Shown: positions 33,968 through 42,733, numbered from the stretch's first letter. The stretch is 64,000 nucleotides of DNA from Massilistercora timonensis (GCF_900312975.1 NZ_LT990039.1:124001-188000), one strand, 5' to 3'. Notes: generated by a model not told the origin, from the letters alone. Translations and numbers: made by a program.

Positions 33968-34477
33968 CTATACTTTTTTTCTGGTCAAAAACATCCCCAA
34001 GGCCGCCCCTGTAAGAATAAGCGGCGCCAGTCTGACAAACAGCCATTCAAACGCATGAGAAGCGACTCCCGCAACGGCCGTTTCCGGATTGCTGTAGTCC
34101 CAGCCTAAATAGGGGCTGTTTAACACGATCAAGGCCGCAAAACCCGCCGCAATGACCACACATACAAAGACAAAGAGCCAGTGAAATATTTTTCGCCTTG
34201 TCTCCTTCCTTTGCGCAAGCTGCAGGTTTATAATCTCCAGTTTCTCAGAAATTGCTTTTAGATCCCCGGCTTCCGGTACCGCGGCAGTTTCTCCCAGCAG
34301 AGTGCTTACGGAAGTTTCAAGCGCTTCCGATATGGCGATCAGCATATCAGAGTCGGGGACCGACAATCCGTTTTCCCATTTGGAGATGGTTTGGCGCACT
34401 ACATTCAGCTTGACCGCAAGTTCTTCTTGTGAGAGTCCTTTTGATTTTCGGATCGCTTTCAAGTTTTCATTTAACAT
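33968..34477 (-). CDS. XRE-family transcriptional regulator with two C-terminal membrane segments
   Basis: About 169 residues. The DNA-binding domain is NLKAIRKSKGLSQEELAVKLNVVRQTISKWENGLSVPDSDMLIAISEALETSVSTLLGE. A linker and two hydrophobic segments follow (FHWLFVFVCVVIAAGFAALIVL and APLILTGAALGMFLTRKKV). I take the ATG at 34477, seven bases after AGGAGG. It is the likely regulator of the paralogue/SUFU cluster that follows on the same strand. Confidence 0.88.
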   Translation of the reverse strand: MLNENLKAIRKSKGLSQEELAVKLNVVRQTISKWENGLSVPDSDMLIAISEALETSVSTLLGETAAVPEAGDLKAISEKLEIINLQLAQRKETRRKIFHWLFVFVCVVIAAGFAALIVLNSPYLGWDYSNPETAVAGVASHAFEWLFVRLAPLILTGAALGMFLTRKKV

Positions 34478-34574
34478 AGGACAGCCTCCTTCTTTCAATT
34501 GCTATCACTATTTTAGGGAAATCCGTCCGTTGCGGCAAGCAACGCAGAGTAACTTCGCCTCTTCATACGCCGGA

Positions 34575-35276
34575 TCATACAATCTCGCGAACGCCAAAGG
34601 TATCCGTCCATAAAGGCATATAACCACTTCGTATCGCGACTGCCTGGGATGCGATATTTGTCACAGAAGCACTGTAAAATGGTATTTTCCCTTGTTTCAA
34701 TATTTCAACCGTCAGATTATGTACCAATAGAGAAGCCAGCTTTTTTCCTCGGAACGCCTTCTTAACATCAATTCCAACTTCCCGCAGTTCATGATTTACA
34801 AAGGAGGCCCCTGCCAGCGCGATAATATCATCGTCTTTTTTGGCGTAAAGGACAATGCATGTTGAAGTACTGCCATTCTCATCAAATGATAACGAATTGT
34901 CAAATCCTCTGATCCCATATAGTTTCCTGATTTCATCGTCAATGAGTAATTCGAAGGTATACCCTTCAGCAAAAGGCAATAGCTTCATCTGATTTATATC
35001 AGGAACATAATGCAAGGTCTGGCCAAACACATAATTGCTCTCATATAGTTCATCCCGGCTTTTTCCGCAAAGCTGTCTCATCCCGTCAGAAAATAAATCT
35101 GAAGACAGGGTGATAATATTTATATCCTCAATACTTAGGATTTTTATATACTTTTCCGGTTTATTATCATCCTCGATAAAAATCGTTTCACCCGCATGTA
35201 AATCCTGTATACCGCAATTCATTTGTTTTGCAATATACTTATAAATTGTCTCTTGTATATCTCGCCGCTGAATCAT
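34575..35276 (-). CDS. GNAT-family acetyltransferase-like protein
   Basis: About 233 residues. The C-terminal half holds a GNAT signature: VNHELREVGIDVKKAFRGKKLASLLVHNLTVEILKQGKIPFYSASVTNIASQAVAIRSGYMPLWTDTFG. The N-terminal half (KYIAKQMNCGIQDLHAGETIFIEDDN) is unlike standard GNATs but recurs in a Firmicutes group of similar proteins. The start is set at the ATG at 35276, with GGGA upstream; a longer frame begins 15 bases earlier. Substrate unknown. Confidence 0.78.
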   Translation of the reverse strand: MIQRRDIQETIYKYIAKQMNCGIQDLHAGETIFIEDDNKPEKYIKILSIEDINIITLSSDLFSDGMRQLCGKSRDELYESNYVFGQTLHYVPDINQMKLLPFAEGYTFELLIDDEIRKLYGIRGFDNSLSFDENGSTSTCIVLYAKKDDDIIALAGASFVNHELREVGIDVKKAFRGKKLASLLVHNLTVEILKQGKIPFYSASVTNIASQAVAIRSGYMPLWTDTFGVREIV

Positions 35277-35292
35277 ATTCTTTCCCTGCAAA

Positions 35293-35469
35293 TTAACTCT
35301 TGTTGAATTTATCTTTTTCTATGCTATATGATTGTAAACTTTTTTCACACCCATTTTTTTCATAAAATGACTCAACACCTAGCTGTGCGCCAAAATACAG
35401 CATAGTTGGGGAAACTTCTTTTGCAAGCTGCAGAAGTTTGCTTCCAATTATGAACGGTAATACTCTCTC
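35293..35469 (-). pseudogene. 3' fragment of a GNAT acetyltransferase gene
   Basis: Just before the gene ending at 35492, 58 codons read as VLPFIIGSKLLQLAKEVSPT then MLYFGAQLGVESFYEKNGCEKSLQSYSIEKDKF, the C-terminal half of a GNAT protein (its CoA loop replaced by IIGSKLL), ending in TAA at 35293. A TAG precedes it and there is no ribosome site, so it is a remnant. A shorter piece of a related 3' end lies at 27476-27535. Confidence 0.65.
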
Positions 35470-35491
35470 CTAAGTATTTACAGAAAAGGAT

Positions 35492-36085
35492 TTATCGCTT
35501 TTTTACGATCCAATTATCCTTTTGTGTTTTTCTTTCCGCATAGCAGCCACATGGCATATCTTTAAGCACACCAACGGAATGATCCAAATCGAAAACGGAT
35601 TTTAAAGATACCAGCCTTGCTTCCGCTGTCTCATGCGCAGAACCGCACAAAAACTGCCACATTCCATCATCTTCATCATGTGATACATATAAAATAGGTT
35701 TGCCATCATCTAAAATATGGCAGCAGATTATCGTAGCCACATTCGGTGCATCATAAAAAGGAAAATCCGATTCATCATTTAATTTTTTCAGCCGGCTTAA
35801 AAGCAAAGGAATTGCCTTATCAATCCAAAAAGAACCGTCCAGCTGCCCAGTTGACATACCTGCATGGACTTTGGCAAATTCGGAAGCCATATACTGCTCT
35901 CCTTTTTCAAGCGGCCTTCCTGTAAACTCTTGAAAAGTCAAAAGTATTTCTGAATGAAATTGTTCAATGGAGTATGGAATTTCAATATCCGCATAATATT
36001 TTTTTAAATATTCCCACAGGAAGGGATCCCCGCGAAGTCCCCATGTCTCAGGCTCTGCAAAAATTTCTGATACAAAATGGTTCAT
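35492..36085 (-). CDS. hypothetical protein with DUF2185/Imm33-like C-terminus
   Basis: A 197-residue protein. The C-terminal part, ILYVSHDEDDGMWQFLCGSAHETAEARLVSLKSVFDLDHSVGVLKDMPCGCYAERKTQKDNW, resembles the DUF2185 (Imm33) domain that is frequent among immunity proteins. The N-terminal part (GLRGDPFLWEYLKKYYADIEIPYS) looks like a separate helical domain of unknown kind. It is another possible immunity-type gene in the island, without a visible toxin. Confidence 0.6.
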   Translation of the reverse strand: MNHFVSEIFAEPETWGLRGDPFLWEYLKKYYADIEIPYSIEQFHSEILLTFQEFTGRPLEKGEQYMASEFAKVHAGMSTGQLDGSFWIDKAIPLLLSRLKKLNDESDFPFYDAPNVATIICCHILDDGKPILYVSHDEDDGMWQFLCGSAHETAEARLVSLKSVFDLDHSVGVLKDMPCGCYAERKTQKDNWIVKKR

Positions 36086-36194
36086 CTTCCTACCTCCACC
36101 TCAGCAACTCATTTCTTTAATCTTACATACGACTAATTTTATTATAGCTTAGACATTATATTGTATACAGATAAATTAGGATTTGTTTGTATCT

Positions 36195-36641
36195 TTATTG
36201 CTCCTTTTCTTGCTTTTCCAGATACTTAACAACCTCTTTGTCCCATCTAAGTTTCTTAACTCCACCAATTAAAAACATCGCAATCCCAATGCAAAGTATA
36301 ACCGTTCTTCTAATTGAATCTGGAGAAATACAACACGAAATCACTAGTCCTGTACCAGCACCTGTAAAAAAATCAATAATAGATTGCTTATGTTTATAAT
36401 ACTTCCCGTATAATCTTTCCTTATCTATTGTTTTTACCATTTGTTTGTCCTCCTTCAATAATTTATCTAGAGAAATTTCAAACATATCACTCATAGTTAC
36501 TAACGTATTCAAATCTGGATAGTTTTTTTCATTCTCCCAATTTGATACCGTCTGTCTGGTAACATGAAATAATTCGCCGAATTCCTCCTGTGACATTCCT
36601 TTTTCCTTTCGAACATTTAATATTGTTTTTCCAATACTCAT
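36195..36641 (-). CDS. XRE-family transcriptional regulator with membrane tail
   Basis: About 148 residues. Helix-turn-helix: TILNVRKEKGMSQEEFGELFHVTRQTVSNWENEKNYPDLNTLVTMSDMFEISLDKLLKED. A C-terminal hydrophobic pair follows (about residues 90-125). The start at 36641 has AGGAGG seven bases upstream. A candidate promoter lies at 36714-36740. It is the rightmost accessory gene before the core segment with rlmH begins. Confidence 0.87.
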   Translation of the reverse strand: MSIGKTILNVRKEKGMSQEEFGELFHVTRQTVSNWENEKNYPDLNTLVTMSDMFEISLDKLLKEDKQMVKTIDKERLYGKYYKHKQSIIDFFTGAGTGLVISCCISPDSIRRTVILCIGIAMFLIGGVKKLRWDKEVVKYLEKQEKEQ

Positions 36642-36950
36642 CGTTTTACCTCCTAAGGATATTATCAGTGGAATGTAACAAAAAGAAAAGCAATCCATCT
36701 TTTACAGTCCGCTATTATAAACGCAAAGATTTTTTGACAAGGAAATTTTTATTAGTTTATAGCCTTCAGTCCTGCAAATTCCAGTCTGTCGACCTAGTTT
36801 TACTTCATTATACCATTCGCTTATTTCCCTGTCATTGTCTTTCTTGCCCATACGAAAAGAGAGCGGAACATCATCTGTCCACTCCCTTCCAAACACTTTT
36901 CATGATCCATTGCTTCCCACTATCCCATACCCAAATACAAAAAACCGTCC
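36642..36950. other. gap between the XRE gene and rlmH
   Basis: About 309 bases with no supported gene. A 64-codon frame at 36702-36896 has no ribosome site and low-complexity content, so I leave it out. A candidate promoter for the XRE gene is TTGTCA (36735-36740) with TATAAT (36714-36719), spacer 15, which is shorter than usual. Confidence 0.4.
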
Positions 36951-37430
36951 TTATTTATGATACGGCTCTCCATTTATGATCCGATATCCCCGGTACACCT
37001 GCTCCAGCAGGATCACCCGCATCAGCTGATGGGGAAACGTCATTTTGGAAAAACTTAAGGATTCGTCCGCCCGCTTAAGGACTTCTCTGCCCAATCCGAT
37101 AGAGCCGCCGATCACAAAAGCAATATGGCTTTTCCCCTGCAGTCCAAGAGCGGCCATCTTGTCTGCAAGTTCTTCCGATGAAAGCTGTTTTCCGTCAATC
37201 TCAAGAGTGATCACATACATATCGTCTTTGAGATATTTCAAGATCCGTTCCCCTTCCTTATCCCGGATCTGTTCTTCCACCGTCTCGCTGGCCTGATCCG
37301 GCGTCTTTTCATCCGCCACCTCGATGATCTCCAGCTTACAGTAACGGCTTAGCCGCTTGCTGTACTCGGCGATCCCATCTTTCAGATACTTTTCCTTTAT
37401 CTTCCCCACTGTGATCAGTGTGATCTTCAT
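36951..37430 (-). CDS. rlmH: 23S rRNA (pseudouridine1915-N3)-methyltransferase RlmH
   Basis: SPOUT-class methyltransferase that modifies pseudouridine 1915 in helix 69 of 23S rRNA. It is exactly 159 residues, the family norm. The knot region is [56 protein letters not shown] start it at the ATG at 37430 with GGAG six bases upstream. It lies 28 bases after helD, in the same direction. Confidence 0.97.
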   Translation of the reverse strand: MKITLITVGKIKEKYLKDGIAEYSKRLSRYCKLEIIEVADEKTPDQASETVEEQIRDKEGERILKYLKDDMYVITLEIDGKQLSSEELADKMAALGLQGKSHIAFVIGGSIGLGREVLKRADESLSFSKMTFPHQLMRVILLEQVYRGYRIINGEPYHK

Positions 37431-37457
37431 AATATTCTCCACCCTTTCTCCTGGTTG

Positions 37458-39509
37458 CTATGCGCCTTCCTCTGTCTCATAGACATAGAGTTCCTGGAGC
37501 GCCCGGGTGGCTGCGATATACCGGGCCTGCTTCCACAGCGGATTTTTCTTGTCCCCGCACAGAGAGAATACCTGGTCAAACTCCAGCCCTTTTGCCAGAT
37601 AGAAGGTGGTCACCGTAAGTCCCGGCGCAAAGGAAGTGCTGTCCCGGTCCACGTAAGAAGCAGGGATCCCCTTAAGCTTCAGCAGCCGATAGATATCATA
37701 GGCCTCCTCCTGGGTAAGAGTAAGGACCGCTGCAGTCTCAAATCCATGTTCTCCTTCCAGCCTCAGCCGGTCCCCCACTGCAGCCAGCAGCGCATCCTCC
37801 GATGGAAATGTCTTCTCTTCCACCTCCCGACCATGCCGCTCCAGCAGGTCCAGATCCATTTCCCCGCTGATCCGCTGGGCGTACCGGGCGATCTCCACCG
37901 TATTGCGGTAACTCTTTTGAAGATTGATCCGGCGAAGCCGCTTCCCGAAGATCCCCGGCAAGAAGGAAGTTACGTCCTGAGGCCTGTCTGAAAGCGCCTG
38001 CGCCCGGTCTCCCAGGATGGTCATCCTGCAGGAGAAAAGATTCTCGATGATCACATACTGGAGATAGGAATAATCCTGCATCTCATCGATCACCAGATGT
38101 TTGATCCGCTTGTGGGAGGCTTTCCGCCGGAGACGGTATTTGAGATACAGAAGCGGGTACACGTCCTCATAAGAGATGATCCGCTTCTCCAGAGGAACCT
38201 CCGGCAGCAGGGGCAGCCCCAGATCCTCCAGAAGCCAGTTGTAGATCTCATACAGGTCTTTGGTCACATACAGGCTGTCAAATTTCTGCTGCAGGAATTC
38301 CAGCTCTTCCTCCGTAAGATCCCGCTGGTGCAAAGTCTCATAGGCGTCCGCGAAATGCTCCATCACCGCCCCGGCCCGCTCCAGAAGCGGAGTCTCCTGG
38401 AAACGGAAATAAAACATCTGGATCAGTTCTTCCTCAGTAAGCTTCATTCCTTTGAACCGGATCTCTTTGAAATCCATCAGCCGATCCTCCAAAACTGCCA
38501 GGAATCCCTCCATCTCTCCTGCAAATTCCTTGGACTGCTTCCGCTCAAACAATGCCTGCTGGTCTTCATCCGGGCATTTCATCATCCGTTCCAGCTGGTC
38601 GTACTTATCCTCACAGTCCGCCGCTGTGTCCCGCAGTTCGTGGTAAGCAAAAAGATCAAAACTCATTTCCCGGATCTTCTCTTCCCCCAGTTCCGGCAGG
38701 ATATGGGAAATGTAGTCCGCGAACACCCCGTTTGGCGACAGGATCAGGATGTTGGAGGAGGTAAGGTTCTCCCGGTCATGATACAGAAGATAGGCGATCC
38801 GATGAAGAGCGATAGAGGTCTTCCCGCTTCCTGCCGCACCCTGGATCACCAAGATCTCATCCCTGGTATTGCGGATGATCTTATTTTGCTCTTTCTGGAT
38901 GGTACGGACAATGTTTTTCAGCTTCACATCCCCGTTGTTGCCCAACTCCTGCTTCAGGATCTCGTCGTCGATCTTGGTGTCGCTCTCAAACCCGTACACC
39001 ATTTTCCCGTGACGGATCTTATACTGCCACTTTCCGCATATTTCCCCGCAGACAACTCCGCCGGGCGCCTCATAAGAAGCAGGCCCCCGGTCGAAATCAT
39101 AGAACAAGCTGCTCACAGGCGCTCTCCAATCATAGATCAGCGGCAGCCTGCCGTCTCTTTCGTCAAAATTACCGATCCCAATATAGATGGGCTCCGTATC
39201 TAGTTCTCCCTCAAACCGGAAATCCACTCTTCCAAAGAAGGGGGCGTCCAGCATACTCTGATAACGGTGTCTTTTGCGAAGGATCTCCTGATTGGCGTTC
39301 ACCTGATGGAGAAGGGCCTGCTGGTTGTCGTAATCCTCATAGCCGTACTGGTCCATCTCCGCATAGTTTTCCCAGTAATATTCGTGCATGGAGGTGATCT
39401 CTTCTTTTCCTTTTCTGAGAGAGTCCTCCACTGCTTCCAGACAGCGTTTCAACTTTTCTGTCACAAACTCCAAAAACCAGGCTCCGTCGAAAAATCTGTC
39501 GTTGTTCAT
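37458..39509 (-). CDS. helD: HelD-like superfamily 1 helicase (RNA polymerase recycling ATPase)
   Basis: A 683-residue UvrD/Rep-type superfamily 1 protein. Walker A is VIQGAAGSGKTSIALHRIAYLLYHD, Walker B is HLVIDEMQDYSYLQ, and a later motif is TFYLAKGLEFDQVFSL. The long coiled N-terminus (REKGKEEI.. and NQEILRKRHRYQSML) with the YIGIGNFDERDGRLPLIYDWRAPVSSLFYDF stretch marks it as HelD, which in Bacillus binds and recycles stalled RNA polymerase. Length is slightly short for HelD (about 700-770). Confidence 0.88.
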   Translation of the reverse strand: MNNDRFFDGAWFLEFVTEKLKRCLEAVEDSLRKGKEEITSMHEYYWENYAEMDQYGYEDYDNQQALLHQVNANQEILRKRHRYQSMLDAPFFGRVDFRFEGELDTEPIYIGIGNFDERDGRLPLIYDWRAPVSSLFYDFDRGPASYEAPGGVVCGEICGKWQYKIRHGKMVYGFESDTKIDDEILKQELGNNGDVKLKNIVRTIQKEQNKIIRNTRDEILVIQGAAGSGKTSIALHRIAYLLYHDRENLTSSNILILSPNGVFADYISHILPELGEEKIREMSFDLFAYHELRDTAADCEDKYDQLERMMKCPDEDQQALFERKQSKEFAGEMEGFLAVLEDRLMDFKEIRFKGMKLTEEELIQMFYFRFQETPLLERAGAVMEHFADAYETLHQRDLTEEELEFLQQKFDSLYVTKDLYEIYNWLLEDLGLPLLPEVPLEKRIISYEDVYPLLYLKYRLRRKASHKRIKHLVIDEMQDYSYLQYVIIENLFSCRMTILGDRAQALSDRPQDVTSFLPGIFGKRLRRINLQKSYRNTVEIARYAQRISGEMDLDLLERHGREVEEKTFPSEDALLAAVGDRLRLEGEHGFETAAVLTLTQEEAYDIYRLLKLKGIPASYVDRDSTSFAPGLTVTTFYLAKGLEFDQVFSLCGDKKNPLWKQARYIAATRALQELYVYETEEGA

Positions 39510-39520
39510 CTTCCTTCCTC

Positions 39521-40297
39521 CTACCCCAGAGCCACGTCCAGGATCATCATCAGAGCAAATCCCAGGGCAAATCCGATGGTTCCAATATTACTGTGGGAAC
39601 CCTGGGCCGATTCCGGCACCAGTTCTTCCACCACCACGTAGATCATGGCCCCCGCCGCGAATGCAAGGAGATAGGGAAGAGCCGGCGCGATATACGACGC
39701 CAGAAGAAGGGTGATCCCTCCGGCAACAGGTTCCACCACCCCGGATAAAGCACCATAGAAGAATGCTTTTCCTCTGCCACTTCCCTCCGCCCGGATAGGC
39801 AACGCAACGATAAAACCCTCCGGCAGGTTCTGGAGTGCGATCCCCAGAGACAGGGCGAAAGCACCTGCCAGCGTCACACTGGCATTATCGGTGGCAAGAC
39901 CGGCAAATACCGCGCCGCTGGAGATCCCTTCCGGGATATTGTGCATCACTACTGCCAGCACCAGCATGGTAGAACGCTTCAAAGAGCATTTTGGCCCCTC
40001 CGTCTCTTCACAGCCGATATGAAGATGCGGGATGATCCGGTCCAGCAGGAGCAAAAAGGCGATCCCCAGCAGGAACCCGGCCACCGGCGGGATAAAGGCC
40101 AACCTTCCCATGCCTTCCGACATTTCCATCGCAGGGATCAGAAGCGACCACACCGAGGCCGCCACCATCACCCCTGCCGCGAATCCAAGAAGTCCCTTCT
40201 GGATCAGGGGTTTTAGTTCTCTTTTGATGAAAAATACACAGGCGGCGCCCAGCGTTGTGCCGATAAACGGCGTGATAAGGCCCCAAAAAACAGTCAT
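39521..40297 (-). CDS. ZIP family divalent metal transporter
   Basis: A 258-residue membrane protein with eight hydrophobic segments. The metal path motifs are HNIPEGISSGAVFAG in segment 4 and NLPEGFIVALPI in segment 5, with a His-rich loop HLHIGCEE in between. ZIP proteins bring zinc, iron or manganese into the cytoplasm; the ion here cannot be told. It lies 12 bases downstream of helD and is separated from nfnB by a repeat hairpin. Confidence 0.93.
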   Translation of the reverse strand: MTVFWGLITPFIGTTLGAACVFFIKRELKPLIQKGLLGFAAGVMVAASVWSLLIPAMEMSEGMGRLAFIPPVAGFLLGIAFLLLLDRIIPHLHIGCEETEGPKCSLKRSTMLVLAVVMHNIPEGISSGAVFAGLATDNASVTLAGAFALSLGIALQNLPEGFIVALPIRAEGSGRGKAFFYGALSGVVEPVAGGITLLLASYIAPALPYLLAFAAGAMIYVVVEELVPESAQGSHSNIGTIGFALGFALMMILDVALG

Positions 40298-40352
40298 AAT
40301 AACTCCTCCATGAAGTCAGCATTTCTATCATCATAGCACAAGAATGCAATTG

Positions 40353-40413
40353 GGTACACCCCAAAACGCAATTTAGGACGTAGCCTTTTTGTAAAAGGCT
40401 ACGTCCTAAATTG
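40353..40413. repeat. 22-bp-unit/hairpin repeat, copy A
   Basis: A unit beginning GGTACACC (40353-40360) is followed, 22 bases from its start, by AGGACGTAGCC, the start of a perfect 21-base inverted repeat (arms 40369-40389 and 40393-40413, loop TGT). The arms contain AGGACGTAGCC and its complement. It begins 12 bases beyond the nfnB stop codon. The unit preceding it keeps only the spacer end (gcaattg). It may serve as a terminator for nfnB, although no T-run follows. Confidence 0.85.
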
Positions 40414-40425
40414 ACGTAAAAAAAT

Positions 40426-41814
40426 TTATTTCTGTGATAATATCTCGTGGATTCCCTTCGCGCCCGCTTTTCCTGCGCCCATGGCCAGGATTACGGTAGC
40501 CGCGCCGGTCACGGCGTCTCCGCCGGCAAATACATATGCCTTGGAGGTCTGACCGTTCTCTTCGTCTGCCACGATACATTTCTTCCGGTTTGTCTCAAGC
40601 CCTGTGGTGGTGGAAGCGATCAGCGGATTGGGAGAAGTTCCCAGAGACATGATGACCGTATCAACCTCGATCTCATACTCGGACCCCGGGATCTCTACCG
40701 GACGGCGGCGTCCGGAGGCATCCGGCTCGCCAAGCTCCATCTTGATCACCTTCATACCCTTGACCCATCCTTTGTCGTCTACCAGGATTTCCTTCGGGTT
40801 GGTGAGCAGATTGAAGATCACACCCTCTTCCTTCGCGTGATGAACCTCTTCTACTCTGGCCGGGAGCTCTGCTTCGCTCCGGCGGTATACGATATGCACC
40901 TCAGCGCCCAGACGAAGGGCGGTCCTGGCTGCGTCCATAGCCACGTTTCCGCCGCCTACGACAGCAACCTTCTTGCCTGCCACGATGGGGGTGTCATAAG
41001 AATCATCGAAGGCCTTCATCAGGTTGCTCCGGGTCAGGTACTCGTTGGCGGAGAACACGCCGTTGGCTGTCTCTCCCGGGATTCCCATGAACATAGGAAG
41101 TCCTGCGCCGGAACCAATAAAGACTGCCTCAAAGCCTTCCTCTTCCATCAGCTGGTCAATGGTAGTAGACTTGCCGATCACCACATTGGTCTCGAACTTC
41201 ACGCCCAGCTCTTTAACTTTTTCAATCTCTTTCTTCACTACCTTCTCTTTGGGAAGACGGAATTCCGGGATCCCGTATACCAGTACGCCGCCCAGCTCGT
41301 GAAGAGCCTCAAAAACCGTCACCTCATAGCCAAGCTTCGCCAGGTCGCCGGCGCAGGTAAGGCCGGACGGGCCGGAACCAATGATCGCTACTTTGTGGCC
41401 GTTGCTCTTTTCAGCCTTCTCCGGTTTGATATCATGCTCCAGGGCATAATCTGCAACAAAACGCTCCAGTTTTCCGATGGAAACCGGCTCGCCTTTGATC
41501 CCGCGGATACATTTGCACTCGCACTGGGATTCCTGTGGGCAGACACGTCCGCAGATCGCCGGCAGGGCGGAGGACTCTCCGATCACCTTGTAGGCGCCCT
41601 CGATATCGCCGTCTTTCACCTTGGCGATAAAGCCCGGGATGTTGATGGATACCGGACATCCCTGGATACATTTGGCATTCTTGCAGTTCAGGCAGCGGGA
41701 AGCCTCTTCCATGGCCTCCTCCTGATTATATCCGTAACATACTTCTTCAAAATTCGTCGCTCTGACCTTTGCGTCCTGCTCTCTCACAGGAACTCTCTTT
41801 AATACATCCGCCAT
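40426..41814 (-). CDS. nfnB: NADPH-dependent glutamate synthase small-chain-like / NfnB-type large subunit
   Basis: A 462-residue FAD flavoprotein. The N-terminal cluster binding region has CLNCKNAKCIQGCPVSINI and CGRVCPQESQCECKC; the FAD fold starts IIGSGPSGLTCAGDLAKLGYEVTVFEALHELGG; and the NADP fold is VVGGGNVAMDAARTALRLGAEVHIVYRR. Taken alone this is a GltD-like protein, but its tight partner gene at 41814-42701 makes the pair look like the large subunit of NfnAB, the electron-bifurcating NADH-dependent ferredoxin:NADP oxidoreductase. The start codon shares one base with the partner's stop codon. Confidence 0.88.
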   Translation of the reverse strand: MADVLKRVPVREQDAKVRATNFEEVCYGYNQEEAMEEASRCLNCKNAKCIQGCPVSINIPGFIAKVKDGDIEGAYKVIGESSALPAICGRVCPQESQCECKCIRGIKGEPVSIGKLERFVADYALEHDIKPEKAEKSNGHKVAIIGSGPSGLTCAGDLAKLGYEVTVFEALHELGGVLVYGIPEFRLPKEKVVKKEIEKVKELGVKFETNVVIGKSTTIDQLMEEEGFEAVFIGSGAGLPMFMGIPGETANGVFSANEYLTRSNLMKAFDDSYDTPIVAGKKVAVVGGGNVAMDAARTALRLGAEVHIVYRRSEAELPARVEEVHHAKEEGVIFNLLTNPKEILVDDKGWVKGMKVIKMELGEPDASGRRRPVEIPGSEYEIEVDTVIMSLGTSPNPLIASTTTGLETNRKKCIVADEENGQTSKAYVFAGGDAVTGAATVILAMGAGKAGAKGIHEILSQK

Positions 41815-42701
41815 TACTTGTCACCTCCGCAGTGGCCACATCCACCGTGATGGGTGTCGCCTTCTTGTAATTTCAGCATCGCACGTCCCTCTTCGGTCTT
41901 GTACATCTGCTGTCTCTTCATCGCCTCGTCGAAGTTGACCAGATGGCCGTCGAATTCCGGACCGTCCACACAGGCAAATTTGATCTCATCGCCCACGTGA
42001 AGCCGACAGGCTCCGCACATTCCCGTGCCGTCCACCATGATCGGGTTCATGCTGACAATAGTGGGGATCTCCAGCTTTTTCGTCAGAAGACAGGTAAATT
42101 TCATCATGATCATGGGACCGATGGCCACACACAGATCATAATGGTTCCCCTCCTCGATCAGCTTCTCGATCTTGGTGGTGACCATTCCAGAATGTCCATA
42201 AGAACCGTCATCTGTACAGGGATAGTAGTTCCCTGCCACCGCGCGCATCTCATCTTCCAGGATCAAGAGATCCTTGGTCTTGGACCCAATGATCACATCC
42301 ACGTCAATGCCATGCTCCTTCATCCATTTCACCTGGGGATAGACCGGAGCTGCGCCAACGCCTCCGCCTACGAACAGGATCTTCTTGTTCTTCAGGCTCT
42401 CCAGATCCTCCTCTACAAATTCAGACGGACGTCCCAGAGGACCTGTGAAATCCCGGAAAGCATCCCCGGCCTTCAATTCCGCCATCTTTGTAGTGGAAGC
42501 CCCTACCGTCTGGAAAACGATGGTGATCGTCCCGGCTTCTCTGTCATAATCGCAGATGGTAAGCGGGATCCGCTCACCCTTCTCATCCATCTTAACGATG
42601 ACAAACTGCCCCGGCTGGCAATGTCTGGCTACACGGGGCGCTTCTACATCCATAAGATAGATCATATCGGCGAGCTTCTCAGCCTTTAATATCTTGTACA
42701 T
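41814..42701 (-). CDS. nfnA: NfnA-type small subunit (sulfide/dihydroorotate dehydrogenase-like FAD/NAD-binding protein)
   Basis: About 295 residues. The FAD region includes MYKILKAEKLADMIYLMDVEAPRVARHCQPGQFVIVKMDEKGERIPLTICDY; the NAD fold is FVGGGVGAAPVYPQVKWMKEHG; the C-terminal [2Fe-2S] cysteines are in MCGACRLHVGDEIKFACVDGPEFDGH. With the large subunit it forms NfnAB, which bifurcates electrons among NADH, ferredoxin and NADP. I use the ATG at 42701, seven bases after AGGAGG. A consensus promoter lies about 35 bases upstream. Confidence 0.9.
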   Translation of the reverse strand: MYKILKAEKLADMIYLMDVEAPRVARHCQPGQFVIVKMDEKGERIPLTICDYDREAGTITIVFQTVGASTTKMAELKAGDAFRDFTGPLGRPSEFVEEDLESLKNKKILFVGGGVGAAPVYPQVKWMKEHGIDVDVIIGSKTKDLLILEDEMRAVAGNYYPCTDDGSYGHSGMVTTKIEKLIEEGNHYDLCVAIGPMIMMKFTCLLTKKLEIPTIVSMNPIMVDGTGMCGACRLHVGDEIKFACVDGPEFDGHLVNFDEAMKRQQMYKTEEGRAMLKLQEGDTHHGGCGHCGGDK

Positions 42702-42733
42702 CTCGTTTCCTCCTAACATATCATACTTCTTTT

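Noticed and set aside
36702-36896. 64-codon minus-strand frame between rlmH and the XRE gene
   Set aside because: No ribosome site and no recognisable pattern; it also overlaps the candidate promoter of the XRE gene.
40447-41802. 451-codon plus-strand frame opposite nfnB
   Set aside because: It mirrors the nfnB coding frame; it has no ribosome site and no family resemblance. Long antisense frames are common opposite GC-rich third-position genes.
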